A DNA stretch of 64,000 nucleotides from Paratrimastix pyriformis (Eukaryota; Preaxostyla; Paratrimastigidae). A program made the position numbers and the translations under genes. Position 1 is the stretch's first letter. The number at the start of each line of letters is the position of its first letter. The notes under the pieces were generated by a model. It was not told the origin of the DNA. It ran no database searches and saw only the letters and a program-made list of their open reading frames with translations. The stretch lies in NCBI GenBank assembly GCA_027972325.1, contig JAPMOS010000009.1, positions 476,501-540,500 on the forward strand, given 5' to 3'. Shown piece after piece: positions 22,192 to 35,592 of this stretch.

Positions 22192-23051
22192 GGGAGAGGA
22201 GACAATGACGATGACGTTGCCATTCCCCCCTCCCACCAAAAATCGCTCGATCAGCATCGCCACGCCAAGGCATCAAGGGGAGGATCATTGCGTCGTGGAG
22301 GCCGCGGGGATGCAAAAGAGGGACAGCAACCGCAGGGCAGGGCCAAGATGGAGGAGCGCAGGCAGGGGAGAAGTGGAAGGCAGGGGAAGGCAACCTTATT
22401 CAACTCGGCCCGGGCCCGCTCGCGGAAGGCGCGTGCCGTGCCGATGGCGAGGTCGCGGTCTTCGTGGACCCACTGCACACACAGCCGAGAGATGGCGGAT
22501 CCAACCGGGGGGAGGTCAGCTTGTGGGGAGCCGAAGACAACTGGCACGCACGCCCCCCCCTCCCCACCCCCTCCCCCCCTCCCAGCCCCAGGAAGGATGA
22601 TGATGATGAAGCCCTTGAGCAGACCTGCACGGCGGTGTGCTCGGCCCGGGACCAGCCGGGGGGCACCGTCCCCGGGGGCTGGTCGACAAAGACCTTCGAT
22701 CGGGTGACCCGCGCCTCCAGGGCCCCACTCGGGCTGGCCGAGGCGGCATCGTCCCAGTCTGCCTCACCCGGGGAGTGCCGACCCTCCTGGGTTGTGCGAG
22801 AGCGTGAAATGGAGGGAGGGGAGGGTGAGACAGACCTGGTCGTCATCGGGGGCAGGCGAGGCCAAAGGGGGACGATCACAGGGGGGCGGAGACATGGTGG
22901 GTGATGACGACGGTTCGCGGGGCGGGGAAGGGGACTTGTGGTTGGAGGGTAAAGGCCGATCCAATCGCGAGAGGCGCGAGTGCGCGGGGCTGGCGCTGAC
23001 GACGCTCATGCGGGAGCCGAGCGGCGGGGACGACATGGGCGAGAGGGGCAT
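14997..23051 (-). CDS. large multi-exon protein, Pro-rich C-terminus, family unknown
   Basis: Not recognised. Coding blocks on the minus strand are linked by GT/AG junctions with donors of the GTC type. In order: 23051 to about 22838 (MPLSPMSSPPLGSRMSVVSA..., ending DDDQ then GTCTGT); about 22760-22630 (SKVFVDQPPGTVPPGWSRAE); about 22530-22395 (SRLCVQWVHEDRDLAIGTAR); about 22150-21970; about 21730-21630; about 21390-21210 (EGALEAWANADLASV); about 20520-20300; about 19765-19570 (TSDPERFEAFQAAP); about 19003-18915 (DQAAKAAKVLLDLDG); 18475-18310 (LEVDECGRAQLAARYAALPS); 18060-17950 (DPRRYFAARPGPHMTRLEEA); 17560-17360 (SDLSATLYALESHRMREAAR); about 17040-16900; and a last exon 16750-14997 rich in Pro/Thr with four PLTDR/PLSDR repeats, ending in an acidic-to-basic tail. 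The helical middle blocks suggest coiled coil. Introns hold most of the repeats listed for 16.8-22.2 kb. Exon list approximate. Confidence 0.5.
16848..16871. repeat. (GT)n followed by poly-G
   Basis: TGTGTG run leading into about 20 G on the + strand (poly-C on the coding strand of the minus-strand gene). Confidence 0.9.
18566..18845. repeat. (ATG/GAT)n microsatellite with TTG tract
   Basis: Long ATG-type run, partly interrupted by ACG and GTG variants, then a TTG run at about 18796-18820. Intronic in the minus-strand gene; gives spurious poly-Met, poly-Asp and poly-His frames. Confidence 0.95.
19214..19455. repeat. 40-bp minisatellite, about 6 copies
   Basis: Unit of 40 bp starting GGCTGCGTTGAGTTTGAAGG; copies differ mainly at GCTGCG versus GCTGTG. 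Lies in an intron of the minus-strand gene. Confidence 0.95.
19996..20076. repeat. CCAGTCATCAT 11-bp repeat, about 7 copies
   Basis: Tandem 11-mer; the same unit recurs near 21898 and, on the opposite strand, as the long array at 44.6-45.3 kb. Confidence 0.95.
21031..21212. repeat. (ATC)n microsatellite, interrupted
   Basis: ATC run with CCATCCAGTCATC interruptions between two exons of the minus-strand gene. Confidence 0.95.
21796..21945. repeat. (ATC)n, (CAA)n and CATCCAGT repeats
   Basis: A CAA run at about 21836-21869 sits between ATC-type tracts. Intronic. Confidence 0.9.
22155..22188. repeat. poly-G run of 34
   Basis: Longest homopolymer in the window. It lies just upstream, in transcript terms, of a probable 3' splice site of the minus-strand gene, so the RNA carries poly-C. 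Confidence 0.95.
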
Positions 23052-23208
23052 CAAATAATCGGGGTTGTGAGGCACATCCGGGTCTGGACTCTCAGATCGA
23101 AAGAAGCAATTGGTCAAAGGCACCCGAGGCTCTTTGGGATCCCCGAGGTAGAGGGTTTTGGGGATCGGTTTCTCAAGATGCTCCAAAAGAAAAACCTCTT
23201 GCCTCCCC

Positions 23209-23215
23209 TATAAAG
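23209..23215 (+). promoter_or_regulatory. possible TATA box of gene A
   Basis: TATAAAG in a locally AT-richer stretch 130 bp before the ATG of gene A (23339), between two divergently transcribed genes. A single-motif call. Confidence 0.3.
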
Positions 23216-23338
23216 AAAGCATAAGTTTCTGGCGGTTGGTGAATGGCGGACCGCTTGTGGCGAATGTGAAGGCGACGAGATTTGCAGAGAAGCTTAGCCT
23301 GCAGAAACGGTTTAGGGACTTCAACCTTGAGGTGATGC

Positions 23339-26300
23339 ATGCAAGTTCCTGCAACTGCTTACGAGCCTCAACTCATACTCTCTTCGCCCCCGCGACTCCC
23401 ACCCGGTCCCCAGCCTCAGTTTCTTAATCTAGCTGTTGAGGCTGGCCAAGTTCCGTCGGCTGGGAAGGCGGACGAAGGGCAGGTTGCCATTGCCGCAACA
23501 CTCTCGGCCCGCGTCTTGGACCAGGTGACCGTTCAGCCGCACCTTGATCTCATTGCTCTTGTTGATACATCTCGGTTCGGAGTGCCCACCCAAAATGTTT
23601 TTCATCGTTCCCCCCCACCCGGCGTAGATCGATGTCGGGGGAAACCCTCAGTACCGGTCGGAGCAAGTTGATCAAGGTGAAAGCTTGCCTAGAACAGGTG
23701 CGGTACTTTTCGATCACATTTTTTTGACCCCCGACCGGCCACGGTAGGCCCTCTTATTTCTCCGGACCGGTGATCGCTTTTCTGTGATCCTCTTCGCCAA
23801 CAATGTCAAAGTTCTCTTCCCTCTCACGGAAATCACCGCCCTATCCAAGGTCCCTTTTTTCACCCCCGACTGCCACCACCCAGACCGACTTCCCCACTAC
23901 GCGGGCTCATCAACTCTCCGCCATGCTCCCCCCAGGTTGAGCTGGTGGAGAAGCTCTGCGACGAGATCGACCACCCCGACGGGGGCACCAACATCATGGG
24001 GGCACTGCAGGCGGGCCTGGAGGAGATCGCCCGGTCCACCATCGGCCCTGGCACCCCCCCGCGGTCACCGGGCTCATCGTCTGTCCTGTCGCCCCTCCTC
24101 CCCCACCCACACCCCACCATCACCAACAATCTCGACTTGGGTGCGGTTTGAAAGTGGCAGGAGGGAGGTGGGTTTTGAATGAGGGCAGGGAAGTATGGCA
24201 AGGCATTTTCCGGACCGTCCCCCGCCCACCCGACACTCATCTCCGTCTCCCCCACCACCACCACCACTCCACGCGCACCCGGGCGGGGGGCTCCATCCGT
24301 GCCGCCTCAGCCCGTCGGCCGTCCGGACGGCGCAGCCCGGGCGGATGGGCTCGATCTGGCTCTTCTCGGACGGGATGGACAGCCACGTCCGCCAGGAGAC
24401 CACCTTCATCGGCAACCGGGCCATCCACCACGCAGGCATCACCCTCAACGACGTCAGGTCCGCACGGGTGGCTCTGACCCACCTCCTCCCGTTCCTCCAC
24501 CTCACGCCGGCATCACCCACAACCATGTCCGCAGGGGTGGCTATGAGCCCGCCATCCGAACCCGCATGCACAGATTCAGGCACGCCCCCGGCCACCCACC
24601 CACCCGCTGGGAGATGGCATTTGGGGTCCTCATTCTTCGCTCCATCCTCTCCCGTCCTCTCCCGCGGCGCCCGTGTGCGCCTCCGGTGCGGGGTTGCTGT
24701 GGGGGGGCTGCGTGGCGGTGGGGACGCCCAGCTGGAAGGTTCGCGAGCTGCTGGGGAGCTTCGGGCCGCAGGTGCAGGAGGGCGTCACCATCCACACGTT
24801 CGGCTTCGGCAACGGCCACGACACGGTGGTGCTCTCGATGCTGGCCCAGGTGGGCCGCGGGTCGTACTTCTACGTCAGGGATGAGCGCGGTCCGTGCCCT
24901 GCCTGCCGCCCGGTCATTCCGAAGCCTCCCTGCGCCAGCACCCATCCCCTTTGGGCCTCCCTCCCCCCATGCGCCACCACACGCCCAGGTCGGTGGTCGA
25001 GGCGGCCTGTCCGTGGCCCAATCATCATCATCATCCCAGCATCGTCCTCGTCATCCGTGTGCCAATCTGTGGGCGGGTGGTGGCGTTGGGTGATGTGGGG
25101 GTGGCGGGGGATGCGGCGATGATGGCTGTCGGCCGTGGACAGACTTCCCGGCCCACTTCGCGACCTGCCTGTCGGCCCGCCTGTCGGCCGTGGCCAAGCG
25201 GGTCAGCATCCGCATCGTGGTCCGCCTCCCCGCCCCTGCCTGCCCCTGCATCCACCACCCCCCACCATCCACGTAACGCACGCCATCGCCTCATCGTCCA
25301 GTCGTCCTACTCAGCCACCACCATCATCAGCATCATCCTGTCATCATCATCATCATCACCCTGATCACCATCATCAGCATCAGCAACAGCAGCATCCAAT
25401 CATCATCATCATCACCATCATCATCAGCAGCAGCATCGCCATCATCATCATCGCCATCATCAGCATCATCATCATCCATCATCAGCATCACCCACCACCA
25501 TTCTTGTCCCATCCCCCCTCCAGCCGCAAAACTGCCGGGTGGCTCGGAATCTGCACCTGCTGCAGGCCGACCCGCACACGGTCGAGCTGGGCGACATGTA
25601 CAACGAGATGGTCCGCCACACGCCCCGTCACACGCCCCGTCACACGCCCCCGTCACACGCCCACGCCCACGCCCACGCCCACGCCCACGTCCACACGCCC
25701 GTGCGCCCCACACCTGGGGGTGTCGCCTCCGTGTCCTCATCATCCAACCCCCCCCCCCCCCCCCCCTCCTCCTCCTCCTCATCCCCCGTCATCGTGTGCC
25801 CTCCCCCAGCTGCAGACGGTGCTGTGGCAGGTGCAGGCGACGGGCCCCAACCCGCAGGTGACTGTGGTGGTGACCTGGCGCAACATCATCCAGGGCCGCG
25901 CCGCCACGGAGCGCCTCGAGCAGACCGTCGCTTTCGACCCGGCCGCCCTCCAGGTCCGCTCAGCGGCCAGCTGCACACCCCCTCCCCTCTGGTCATATGC
26001 CGGAGATGGGTGCCGAATAGGAAGGTGGGTGGGCGGAGATGTGTGTGTTATGCAGAGAGAGCAGTGGCTGCTGGGCATGTATGAGCCCACCCATCCACCT
26101 TTCTTCCTGTTTGACACACCCACCTTTCTTCCTGTTTGACACACACATCACCCACCCACCTTTCTTCCTGTTTGGCACGCCCATCTCCATCCGCCCACCT
26201 CCACCCACCGCCTTGCAGCCGCTGCCGCCCGAGATCCACGTCGAGTTCGAGAAGATCCGACGCAGCCTGGCGGCCGTCCTGGTCCGCGCCCCCGCCCAGC

Positions 26301-29300
26301 GCTCTTCTTCGTCTTCTTCGTCTTCCTCTTCGTCGCCCTCTTCTTCCTCTTCCTCTCCCTCTTCCTCTTCCTCAATACCCGAGCCCAGGCCGGGCGAGGG
26401 GGCGGGGTGTGTGAACGAGGGGGAGTATTCATCAGTTTTCTCGGCGGGGGCTGTGGGTGTTGCTGTTGCTGATGCCGTGGTGGTGATGATGACTGGATGT
26501 TGCTGCTGATGCCGTGTCGGTGGGCGCTGGGGTGGCGGTGGCGGTGGCGGTGGCGGTGGCGGTGGCGGTGTGGGGTGTGGGATGTGGGTGGCGGTGGCGG
26601 TGTGGGGTGTGGGATGTGGGTGGCGGTGGCGGTGGCGGTGTGGGGTGTGGGATGTGGGTGGCGGGTGGGTGATGTCTGCAGGAGGCCAACAAGTCCTTCC
26701 GCAACGAGCGGCTGACGGATCGCGAGCGGGACGAGCGCGCCATCGCCCTGGCCGAGGGTCCGCCCCACACGCACCCCCCCCCCCCCCCCGCGCGCACCTC
26801 CCCTGTCCTCCACCCATCAAACCATCCCATCAACGTACCCCCCCCCCCCCCCCCCCCAATGCCCGGCCTGCCAGCCTCCTCCCTGGGCAACCGGCACGGG
26901 GCCCTCCCAGCCGCCCTGCAGCAGCGGTCAGACCAGATGCGCGACTCGATCGCCCGCCACCTGGAGGAGCGACTGGGCCGGGGGGCCGGCAAGCCGCCCA
27001 CCGAGAGCATCGTCAAGAAGCTGCGCGTCTCCACCCTCAGCGACTTCCTGGCCAAGGCCGCCGACCAGTGGCGCCAGTTCCAGCTCGAGCAGCTCGCCCG
27101 CATGCGGGCCGCCGCCAGGGTCGGTTGGGCTGGGGCTGGGGCTGGGGCTGGGGCTGGGGCTGGGGCTGGGTTTTGGGGTGATGACGATTGGTTTGGCGCC
27201 GGCGGGAAGACACCCCCCCCCCCCCCCCCCCCTGATCCCCCCCAGCAGCAGGGATGGCAGACCGCCCGCTCGCATTTCATGTGCCCCCACGCATACCCCC
27301 ATGTTGCCAAAACACGGCTTCAGATCGGCCCACATGGACCCCCCCTGTGACCTGCCCCACACCCGCCCACCCTCGCAGGACACGGCTGCCCAGTGCCAGG
27401 CGAGCATGGCTCCACTCCCCCCATGACATGGTTCCCCACCCCACCCCACCCCACCCCCAGGACACGGCCGCCCAGTGCCGGGGCGAGTTCCAGGCGAGCA
27501 TGGCGCTGTGGCAGCAGCAGATTGACCAGAGCCACGAGAGCCTCCTCGCCCGGCAGCGCCTGACGGCCGAGGCCATGGATGAGCTCTGGCGCCAGGCCCT
27601 GCACACCAAGCAGGTCCGCTTCCAGCCACTCCCTCTCGGTGTGATTGCTGGGGGGAAAGGGAGGCCCTGCCTACCCAGCAGGTCCCCCTCGCCCCCTCTC
27701 GGTGTGATTGCTGGGGCGGAAAGGGATGCGGCACATGACCAAACAGGCCCCCGCGGAATGGAAAGGGGGACAGGCCGCCACAGACATCACCATCGAGTGG
27801 AAAATCGTCGGCCATGCCACTGATTTCGCGCCCGCCCGCCCCCCGCCCCCCCCGCGGTCATTTTTGGAAACGCGACCGACTGCCCGACTGCGCCTCATCG
27901 TTCGTCTCGTCTCCTTCGTGCCTCTTCGCTGTCTGTCGCTGTCGCCTGTCGCCTGTCTCTGCCCTGCTGCGTGCCCCCCCCCCCCCCCCCTTCGTGCGGG
28001 CGGTGTGGCGCCGGGGGGGAGCAGGACATTGACCGGCTCCACGGGGAGACCCTCGAGCAGATGCGCACCCTGGGCGCCTGGGTGGCCGACACGACCCACC
28101 CCAAGGCCGCTCCCGCCCAGGCCGCCGCCGCCGCCGCCGCCACAGCCGGGGCCACGGCGACCCCCGCAGGAAGCTCCGCGTCGCCATCATCCCCCGGGTC
28201 CCCCAGGCCTCCGACCCGTGGGGGGGCCGCCCAGTGGGACGGCGCAGGGGCCGGCGGGACGGGCGGGGCGGGGCCGCCGTACGTGGTGGGCCCGATGGAG
28301 CCCCTTGAGGAAATCATCGGCCCACAGCTGGCCGCCGGCGCCCCGGGACCGCCTGGTCTGGAGAGATGGGGTGGTGGTTGATGTTGATGTTGATGTTGAT
28401 GTTGATGATGATGATGATGATGATGAGCCCCCCCGCACCCCGCCACCACATCTCTCCTCCACACAACCATGCTGGTGCTCCCGGGAGGCTCATTTTCCCT
28501 CCCTCCACCTCCCATCCTCCCTCCGTCCCTCCCTCCGAGCCCAGGCCGCCCCACGACCATGCTGGTGCTCTCGGGCGGCTCGGGCACGGCGGCCTACATC
28601 GCGGGCCTCTCGGGCAGCGACCCGACCCTGCTCTCGCGCGTCCGCAAGGACCACCGCCGCCACCGGCGCCGGATGCAGCGCTACTCGACCGCCTCGCGGC
28701 TCCGGCTGCCGACCCCCATCGTGCCCGGGGTCCCCTCGACATTCGGCGATGCGACCCTGCTGGGGCCCGACGGGACGGCTGCCGGCAGCGGGCCGGGCGA
28801 GCGCGCAGCCGCAGCCGCGGATGATGCGGCCTCGGAGATCGACCGTCCGTCCCCGCACTCACACACACAGGCAGACAGGCGGGCAAGGCAGGCACGAGCA
28901 CAAGGGCACAAGGGCGCAAATGACACACTGAAACCAACACACAGATCCGCTGAAATACGAACGTCGAACACGGACACGCACTGGCGCAGCGACCCACGTC
29001 GGCATGCAGGCACTGGAAGGGACATGGGCACACAGATCCGCTGAAATACGGACGTCGAGCACTGAAACACACGGGCACAGCGACCCACGTCGGCATGCAG
29101 GCAGGCAAGGACATGGGCAGGGCAGGCACACAGTCAGGCACACACGGAAACGACCTGGCAGACGCACGGACAGGCACGCGGACTGACATCCGGACTGAGA
29201 CACGACAACACGGACAGCACAAACAACGGCACGGCACGGCACGGCACGGCACGGCACGGCACGGCACGGCACGGCACGGCACGGCACGGCACGGCACGGC

Positions 29301-32300
29301 ACGGCACGGCACGGCACGGCACGGCACGGCATGGCACGGCACGGCATGGCACGGCACGGCACGGCACACCTCGGCACAACGCCTCACACCGTCACCATCC
29401 TCTCTTGTTTGTGGGTCGGGCTGTGGGGTGGGCGGTGGGTGCCGCGGGGGCGTTTCAGCGGGCGACCAGAGCAACGCCTGGGACCTTTCCTCGCTCAGCG
29501 ACAGCGACGAGGGCGAGCCGGCCGAGGTCCGCCCCGCCCCGCCCCGCATCACCAAACACCTCATCTGCCGGGGTGTCCCATCCCACCTCGGGGTCTCATC
29601 CACCCCCCCGGACCAGCTGCTCCCCCCACAGCACCATCACCTGGTGTGGGCGCTCCTTGCCTGTCCCATGTCCCAGCTCGTCAATCATCCCTCACTCGGC
29701 GCCTCTCCATGTCCCAGCTCGTCACCCCGCCTTCCATCATCCCTCACTCGGCGCCTCTCCATGTCCCAGCTCGTCACCCCGCCTTCCATCATCCCTCACT
29801 CGGCGCCTCTCCATGTCCCAGCTCGTCACCCCGCCTTCCATCATCCCTCACTCGGCGCCTCTCCATGTCCCAGCTCGTCACCCCGCCTTCCATCATCCCT
29901 CACTCGGCGCCTCTCCATGTCCCAGCTCGTCACCCCGCCTTCCATCATCCCTCACTCGGCGCCTCTCCATGTCCCAGCTCGTCACCCCGCCTTCCATCAT
30001 CCCTCACTCGGCGCCTCTCCATGTCCCAGCTCGTCACCCCGCCTTCCATCATCCCTCACTCGGCGCCTCTCCATGTCCCAGCTCGTCACCCCGCCTGCCA
30101 TCATCCCTCACTCGGCGCCTCTCCATGCGATGCGGGCGGCAGCGTGGGCGACTGATGTCTGCGCTGGGGGACACGATCGACGCACGGACGGGCAACGTGG
30201 ACATCACGGGGGGCCGGCCCATCAAGGGCCCCAGCCTGCTCGAGGGCAACCGGCTCCCCAAGGGGACAATGGCCGGCGACCACCTGGGGGTGGCCAAGGA
30301 CAAGGTCCCCCGCCCGCCCCGCCCGCACTCACCGGCCCGTCTCCATGAGCCGGGACGGGCAGCATGATCAGCTCCCCAACATCGGCGGCGCCCAACACCG
30401 CCATCATCATCATCGTCACCATGTCACCGTCATCCAATCATCGCCACCATCATCATCCGATCATGCCCATCCAAGCATCACCACCATTATCATCAATACC
30501 CATCACCATCACCGCCATCGTCATCGCCATCATTATCATCATCAACTGCCTTTGGTGTCTGTCTGTGCGCCAGGCCGGGCTCATCAACAATGCCTCGGCC
30601 CTGCACCGCCGCCTCTACTACTACAACCGTCCGTCCTCCCCCTCAGCCCCACCATGCCCCGCCCCCGCCTCCGCCACCCGGCCTTTCGGTGCCAGAGCGG
30701 GCCCGGGCCACCCACTCGCCTGCTCTCCTCTGGGACCTCCCCTCGCTCCTCCCAGCCCCCGCTCACGGCTCCCTCGCCTGCTCTCCTCTGGGCCTGCTGC
30801 TGCTGCTGCTGCTCTCCTTAGTGCACACGCCCTGGCTGCACAAGGGCTTCGACTCGCTCCGCTACCGGCGCCGGTGCACAAACATCTGCAGCCTGCTGGC
30901 CCTGTGCATCCTCGGCTGGTGCCTCTTCCTGGCCGCCATGGTCCGCGCCGCCGCACACACACCCCGCCCACTGATCTGCCTCTGCCTCCGGCCCGCCCTC
31001 CCATGACGTGGCCCCGCCCGGCCCACCGCCACCCACCGCCCCCTCTGTCTGGGATGGCATCGACGTTGTGCCGACAACACGTTCACCTGGGCTGGCGGGC
31101 TGCGGGGTTGCCGTTCCTTGGCGGGTTGGGTTGGGCTGGCAGAACTCGTTCCAAGTTGTGACTGGTTTCTACGTCTCCTGGACGACCCGCCTCTACGTGC
31201 CCTCCGTCCAGGTCCGCCGGCCTGCCGCCACCCCCCCGTTGTCCCCTGCCCCTCACTGGCCCTGATTGGGCCTCACTGGTCCCTCACTGGTCCCTCACTG
31301 GTCCCTCACTGGTCCCTCACTGGTCCCCGTCCCCGTTTGGCTTTGCACCGCCACCAGGTGGGCGCTGCCTTCGAGGGCCTGGCCGCCTGGCCGCTGGCCT
31401 CGACCCTGGCCATCATGGGCTCGCATCCCATCAACCTGACCTTCCCCTCCTCCGCCGTCTCCTCCTCCTCCTCCACCTCTTCCTCATTCACCTCCACCTC
31501 CAACTCCGACTTCTCCCTGTCCCCGCCGCCGGCCCCGTCTTTATCACCCCCGCCACCGCCACCATCACCATCACCGCCGCCCGCCCGGGCCCGTGCTTCC
31601 GCAACCGGATCCGTGCCGCCCCATCCACCCCTTTCTCAGGCCCAGACCAGTCCCGTCGTCGCAGGGGCGGGGTCGGGGCTGGTGGATGGGCTGGTAGGCT
31701 TTGCGGCGAGCGATGTGCCCGCCCTGTACAGCAACGACACCGAGTTCCCGCTGCGGGTCACCCAGGACGGCGCCTTCTCCAACCGCTTCGCGTCCGCCCA
31801 GCCTCCAGCCACGTCCCGCCAGCCTCACCACCCGCATATGCTCTGATCCATCCCGCCTTGTCCTCACTCTCCAACGCTTTGCACCCGCCCAACCCCGCCC
31901 CCGCCCCTGCCCTGTACGATATGCATCGCCCTGTGTCTCGCCTGAGGCCAGCGAGAGTGGGCCATGATCCGCACGATCCGTGGACCCAGTTCGCATCCCT
32001 GACTTCTTCATATGGCATTCTCCGGTGGCTTGGGTGGGCTTGGGTGGGGATGGCGCACGGGGGGGACAGGTCGATCGACTCGTACACGCACCGGGAGGCG
32101 GTCATGGCGACGGCCACCATCCTCAAGCGGCTCAACTTCCAGGGGGACGAGCTCTGGCTGGGCGCCATGAAGCTCAGCGGCACCACCAGCACCATTGAGA
32201 CCACCAGTCCGTGCCCTCGTGGGGGTGATGATTGGTGGTTTTGTTCTGTGTTGTGATGGTGCTCGGCTGCCAGCACCAGCGCCATCGAGTGACCACCAGT

Positions 32301-34318
32301 CCGCCATCCTGGTTACCCCTGCCGACACGCCTTGCTGTCTTGCGGCCCCTGCCGTCCCCGTCCTTGTTTGCAGGCGGGGAGATCACCTCGCCAACACCCT
32401 CTCGTCCCCTGCCGCCCACCCTCACCAACACCCTCTCGTCTCCTCCTTCTCTTTTCTTTGCAGGCGGGGCGATTACCTTCCGCTCGGCGGGGGCGCACAT
32501 CATCTTCGACGGGGAGGTCGACGCCAACCAGCACAGCATCGTCAACGCCGACCGGATCCAGTGCAACACCCTCTCCTTCCGGCAGCTCGTCGTCGACCAG
32601 CTGACCCTCTCCGGCCACACCCTGGCCTCGACCGCCCTCGAGGGTCTCATCCTGCGCTCGTTCGACAACGCCACCGTCTCCCTGATAGCCGGTCCGTGCG
32701 CGTGCAGGTGGGCGTCCGGAAACGGGGCACGGGCCATCTGGGGTGGTGGTCGGTCGAAGAGGAGGGATGTCAGGCCGTTTTCCCTTCAAAGTGTGGCCGC
32801 CCAATCGCATCCTCTGGGGACCCGCCGCTGCGAGCAACAGCTGGTCCTTTGTGACGCCTCGTTGCCGCTGCCGCAGACATCTCGGCAACCTCCGAAAAGG
32901 GCCAACGCTCGGATTGAGATATGAGTGCTGTGTTCCGAATCCCGAGCAGACTTAATGCCCCGTGCGACATCCTCGCAGCTGTCCCATAATTTGCCCCGCA
33001 TGCCGACCCGAGCAGACCCGAGCAGGGTCAGGTCTTTGGCGGCGGCCGCAATAATCCCGACAGCGGGCCCAAATTGCGAAGCACCCTGAGCGTGGGTCGT
33101 TGACGTCTCGTGGAGTGCCGCCTATCGATTTGGTTCCCTGAAGTAGTGAGCGCCTGTTGTTCACCACCCGATCAAACCCACTCCACTCGCCGCACATCCC
33201 CATGGACCATGTCCTTGACCCGGCAGGCCATCCGATCATCCCACAGCTTGCCCAGCCATTTCCATATAACGCGTCGGTGGTCTAGTGGTAGAATATCACG
33301 TTGCCATCGTGGTGACCCGGGTTCAATTCCCGGCCGACGCATCATCTTTTTTCTCCTTTTTCCCTCTCTCAGGCCCGGGGTCGCTCAACCTGTCTGCCAG
33401 CGGGCTGGCCAGCAACGTGCCGCTGGCGCTGAGCGCCGGGGCGGGCCTGACCGGGGCCACGGACCTGCCCCTGACCGCCCAGGCGGGCAACCTCCTCTTG
33501 ACCGCATCGGGTGCCGTCAAGGTCCGGAACCGCACCTCCCCGCGATGTTCTGTGTCCTCTGCCCTGCTGCCCGTGTCTGATGATGGCACTTCCCGGCTGG
33601 CCTGTGCGTGTGTGACGGTTGGTTCCCCTCGGCATCCGCGCGACACATTGGTGCCTGTCCTGCTGCCCGCGAACGAACGTAAGCGGTCCTCCCTTTGCCC
33701 GTTTGTGCTCCCCCTGCGTCTCCCATCTCCCATTCATCCCCTCGTGTCGGCGGCCCCTTTCCCTTCTCCCCCCTTTCGCAGATCTCGTCCCCTGGTGGCC
33801 TGAACCTTGGCCCCGACGCCATCCAGCTGCGCGGGACGACCCTGACCATCCCCGCCCCGACGGGCGGGGTCCCGACCCCCATGCGGCCCTTCACCAACCC
33901 GGCCCCCTCGCGCCCCCTCACCATCGACGCCGACCAGCTGCGTGTGGCCGACCTGACCGGGGGCACCACCGGCCGGATCGCCCTGGGCCCCGGGCGGCTG
34001 CACGCCCCCGGCGGCCTGCTGATTGACCTCTGGGACGACGGGGTGGTCACGGGGACGGCCGGCACGGGGTCGCTGGTCATCAACGGGACGATGGCCCTCG
34101 GGTCGGTGGCCACGGGCGACCTCAAGCTGGGCGAGGCCACGCCCACCACCATCTCCGTCAAGCCTGGCGCCGCGTCTGTTGCGGGTTGCGTGCCCCGGGG
34201 ATGTCTTGGGCTGGTGTCGTGTGGTGTGTGGTGACGTCGGTCGTTATGACGAATCAGCAGCAGCAGCAGCAGCATCCAATCATCATCAGCATCATCATCA
34301 CCCAATCATCACCATCAC

Positions 34319-34349
<31 letters not shown>

Positions 34350-35028
34350 GTTCTCCTCCGCCCCCCCCCCCCCCCCCCGCCTGCCCGTCTGGGGTCTTCC
34401 AGCGATCTGAACCTTCGCCTGAGCCCGCAGGCGGGGGGCCGGGTGATCCTGGGGGGCGACCTGGACCTGGGCGGCAACGCGCTGGTCAACATCGGCGGCT
34501 TCTCGGCAGCCACCATCGCCGCCACCTCCGGCATGTCCGCCCCCACCGGTCCGTCCGCCACGACCACGCCGCCAACAGCATCATCACCATCGCCACCGCA
34601 CCACCGCACCACCCACCACCAAGGCCATCATCATCATCATCAGCAGCAGCAGCAGCAGCATAACCACCGCACATCATTATCACCCCCGTCGTTGCATCAT
34701 CCACTCGCCGTCGTCAGGCCCGGGTCCCGTCATCACCACAGCTGCCTCATCTGCCGTGTTGGGCGGGGCCGGTTTGGGCTGCAGGGGTCTTTGACACGCT
34801 GACGGTGCACAACCTGCTGACCCTGGGCTCGTTCCCCATCACCCCGTCCGCATCGACCCTGACCGTCGCTGCCCCAACGACCGCCTTCTCCGGTCCGCCA
34901 CCTGTCATCATCATCCATTCATCATCCTCGTCGTCATCCAATCATCCAATCATCACCACCCATCATCCAATCATCCAATCATCCAATCATCCAATCATCA
35001 TCATCATCATCATCCAGTCATCATCCAG

Positions 35029-35094
<66 letters not shown>

Positions 35095-35516
35095 GATCAT
35101 CATCATCATCATCATCCGATCATCATCATCATCATCCGATCATCATCATCATCATCACCACCATCACCATCACCATCATCATCATCACCATCATCATCAT
35201 CTCATCATCATCATCCACTTGGATGGCGCTGCTGCAGGGGGCCTGAGCGCCACCCAGGCTGCCCTGAGCGGTTCGCTGCTCTTCGGGGCCCTGGGCCTGC
35301 GGGCCGCCAACAGCACCCTCCTCGAAGTGGCTGCCCCCATGGCCGCCTTCACGGGCTCCGTCACCGCCCAAGGTCCGCACCCCCTGCTTCGTCCCCGCCC
35401 CGTCCCGTTCCTCTGATTGCCCCAGTCACCACTCGGTCCCGCCTGAGATGCCCTTCTTCTGATCGGCCGATCCCATGGAACAACACAAACAACATCCAGT
35501 GATCATGCAAATCCTC

Positions 35517-35592
<76 letters not shown>

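Noticed and set aside
23158-23427. Apparent alternative gene A start reading MGIGFSRCSKRK
   Set aside because: The first codon is TTG, not ATG, and there is no splice link to the vWA frame; it looked like a myristoylation/palmitoylation signal but is not supported.
29095-30367. Two forward frames of 300-400 codons
   Set aside because: They run through the GGCAC pentamer and the 52-bp minisatellite; only short parts (29458-29530 and about 30130-30305) are real gene A exons.
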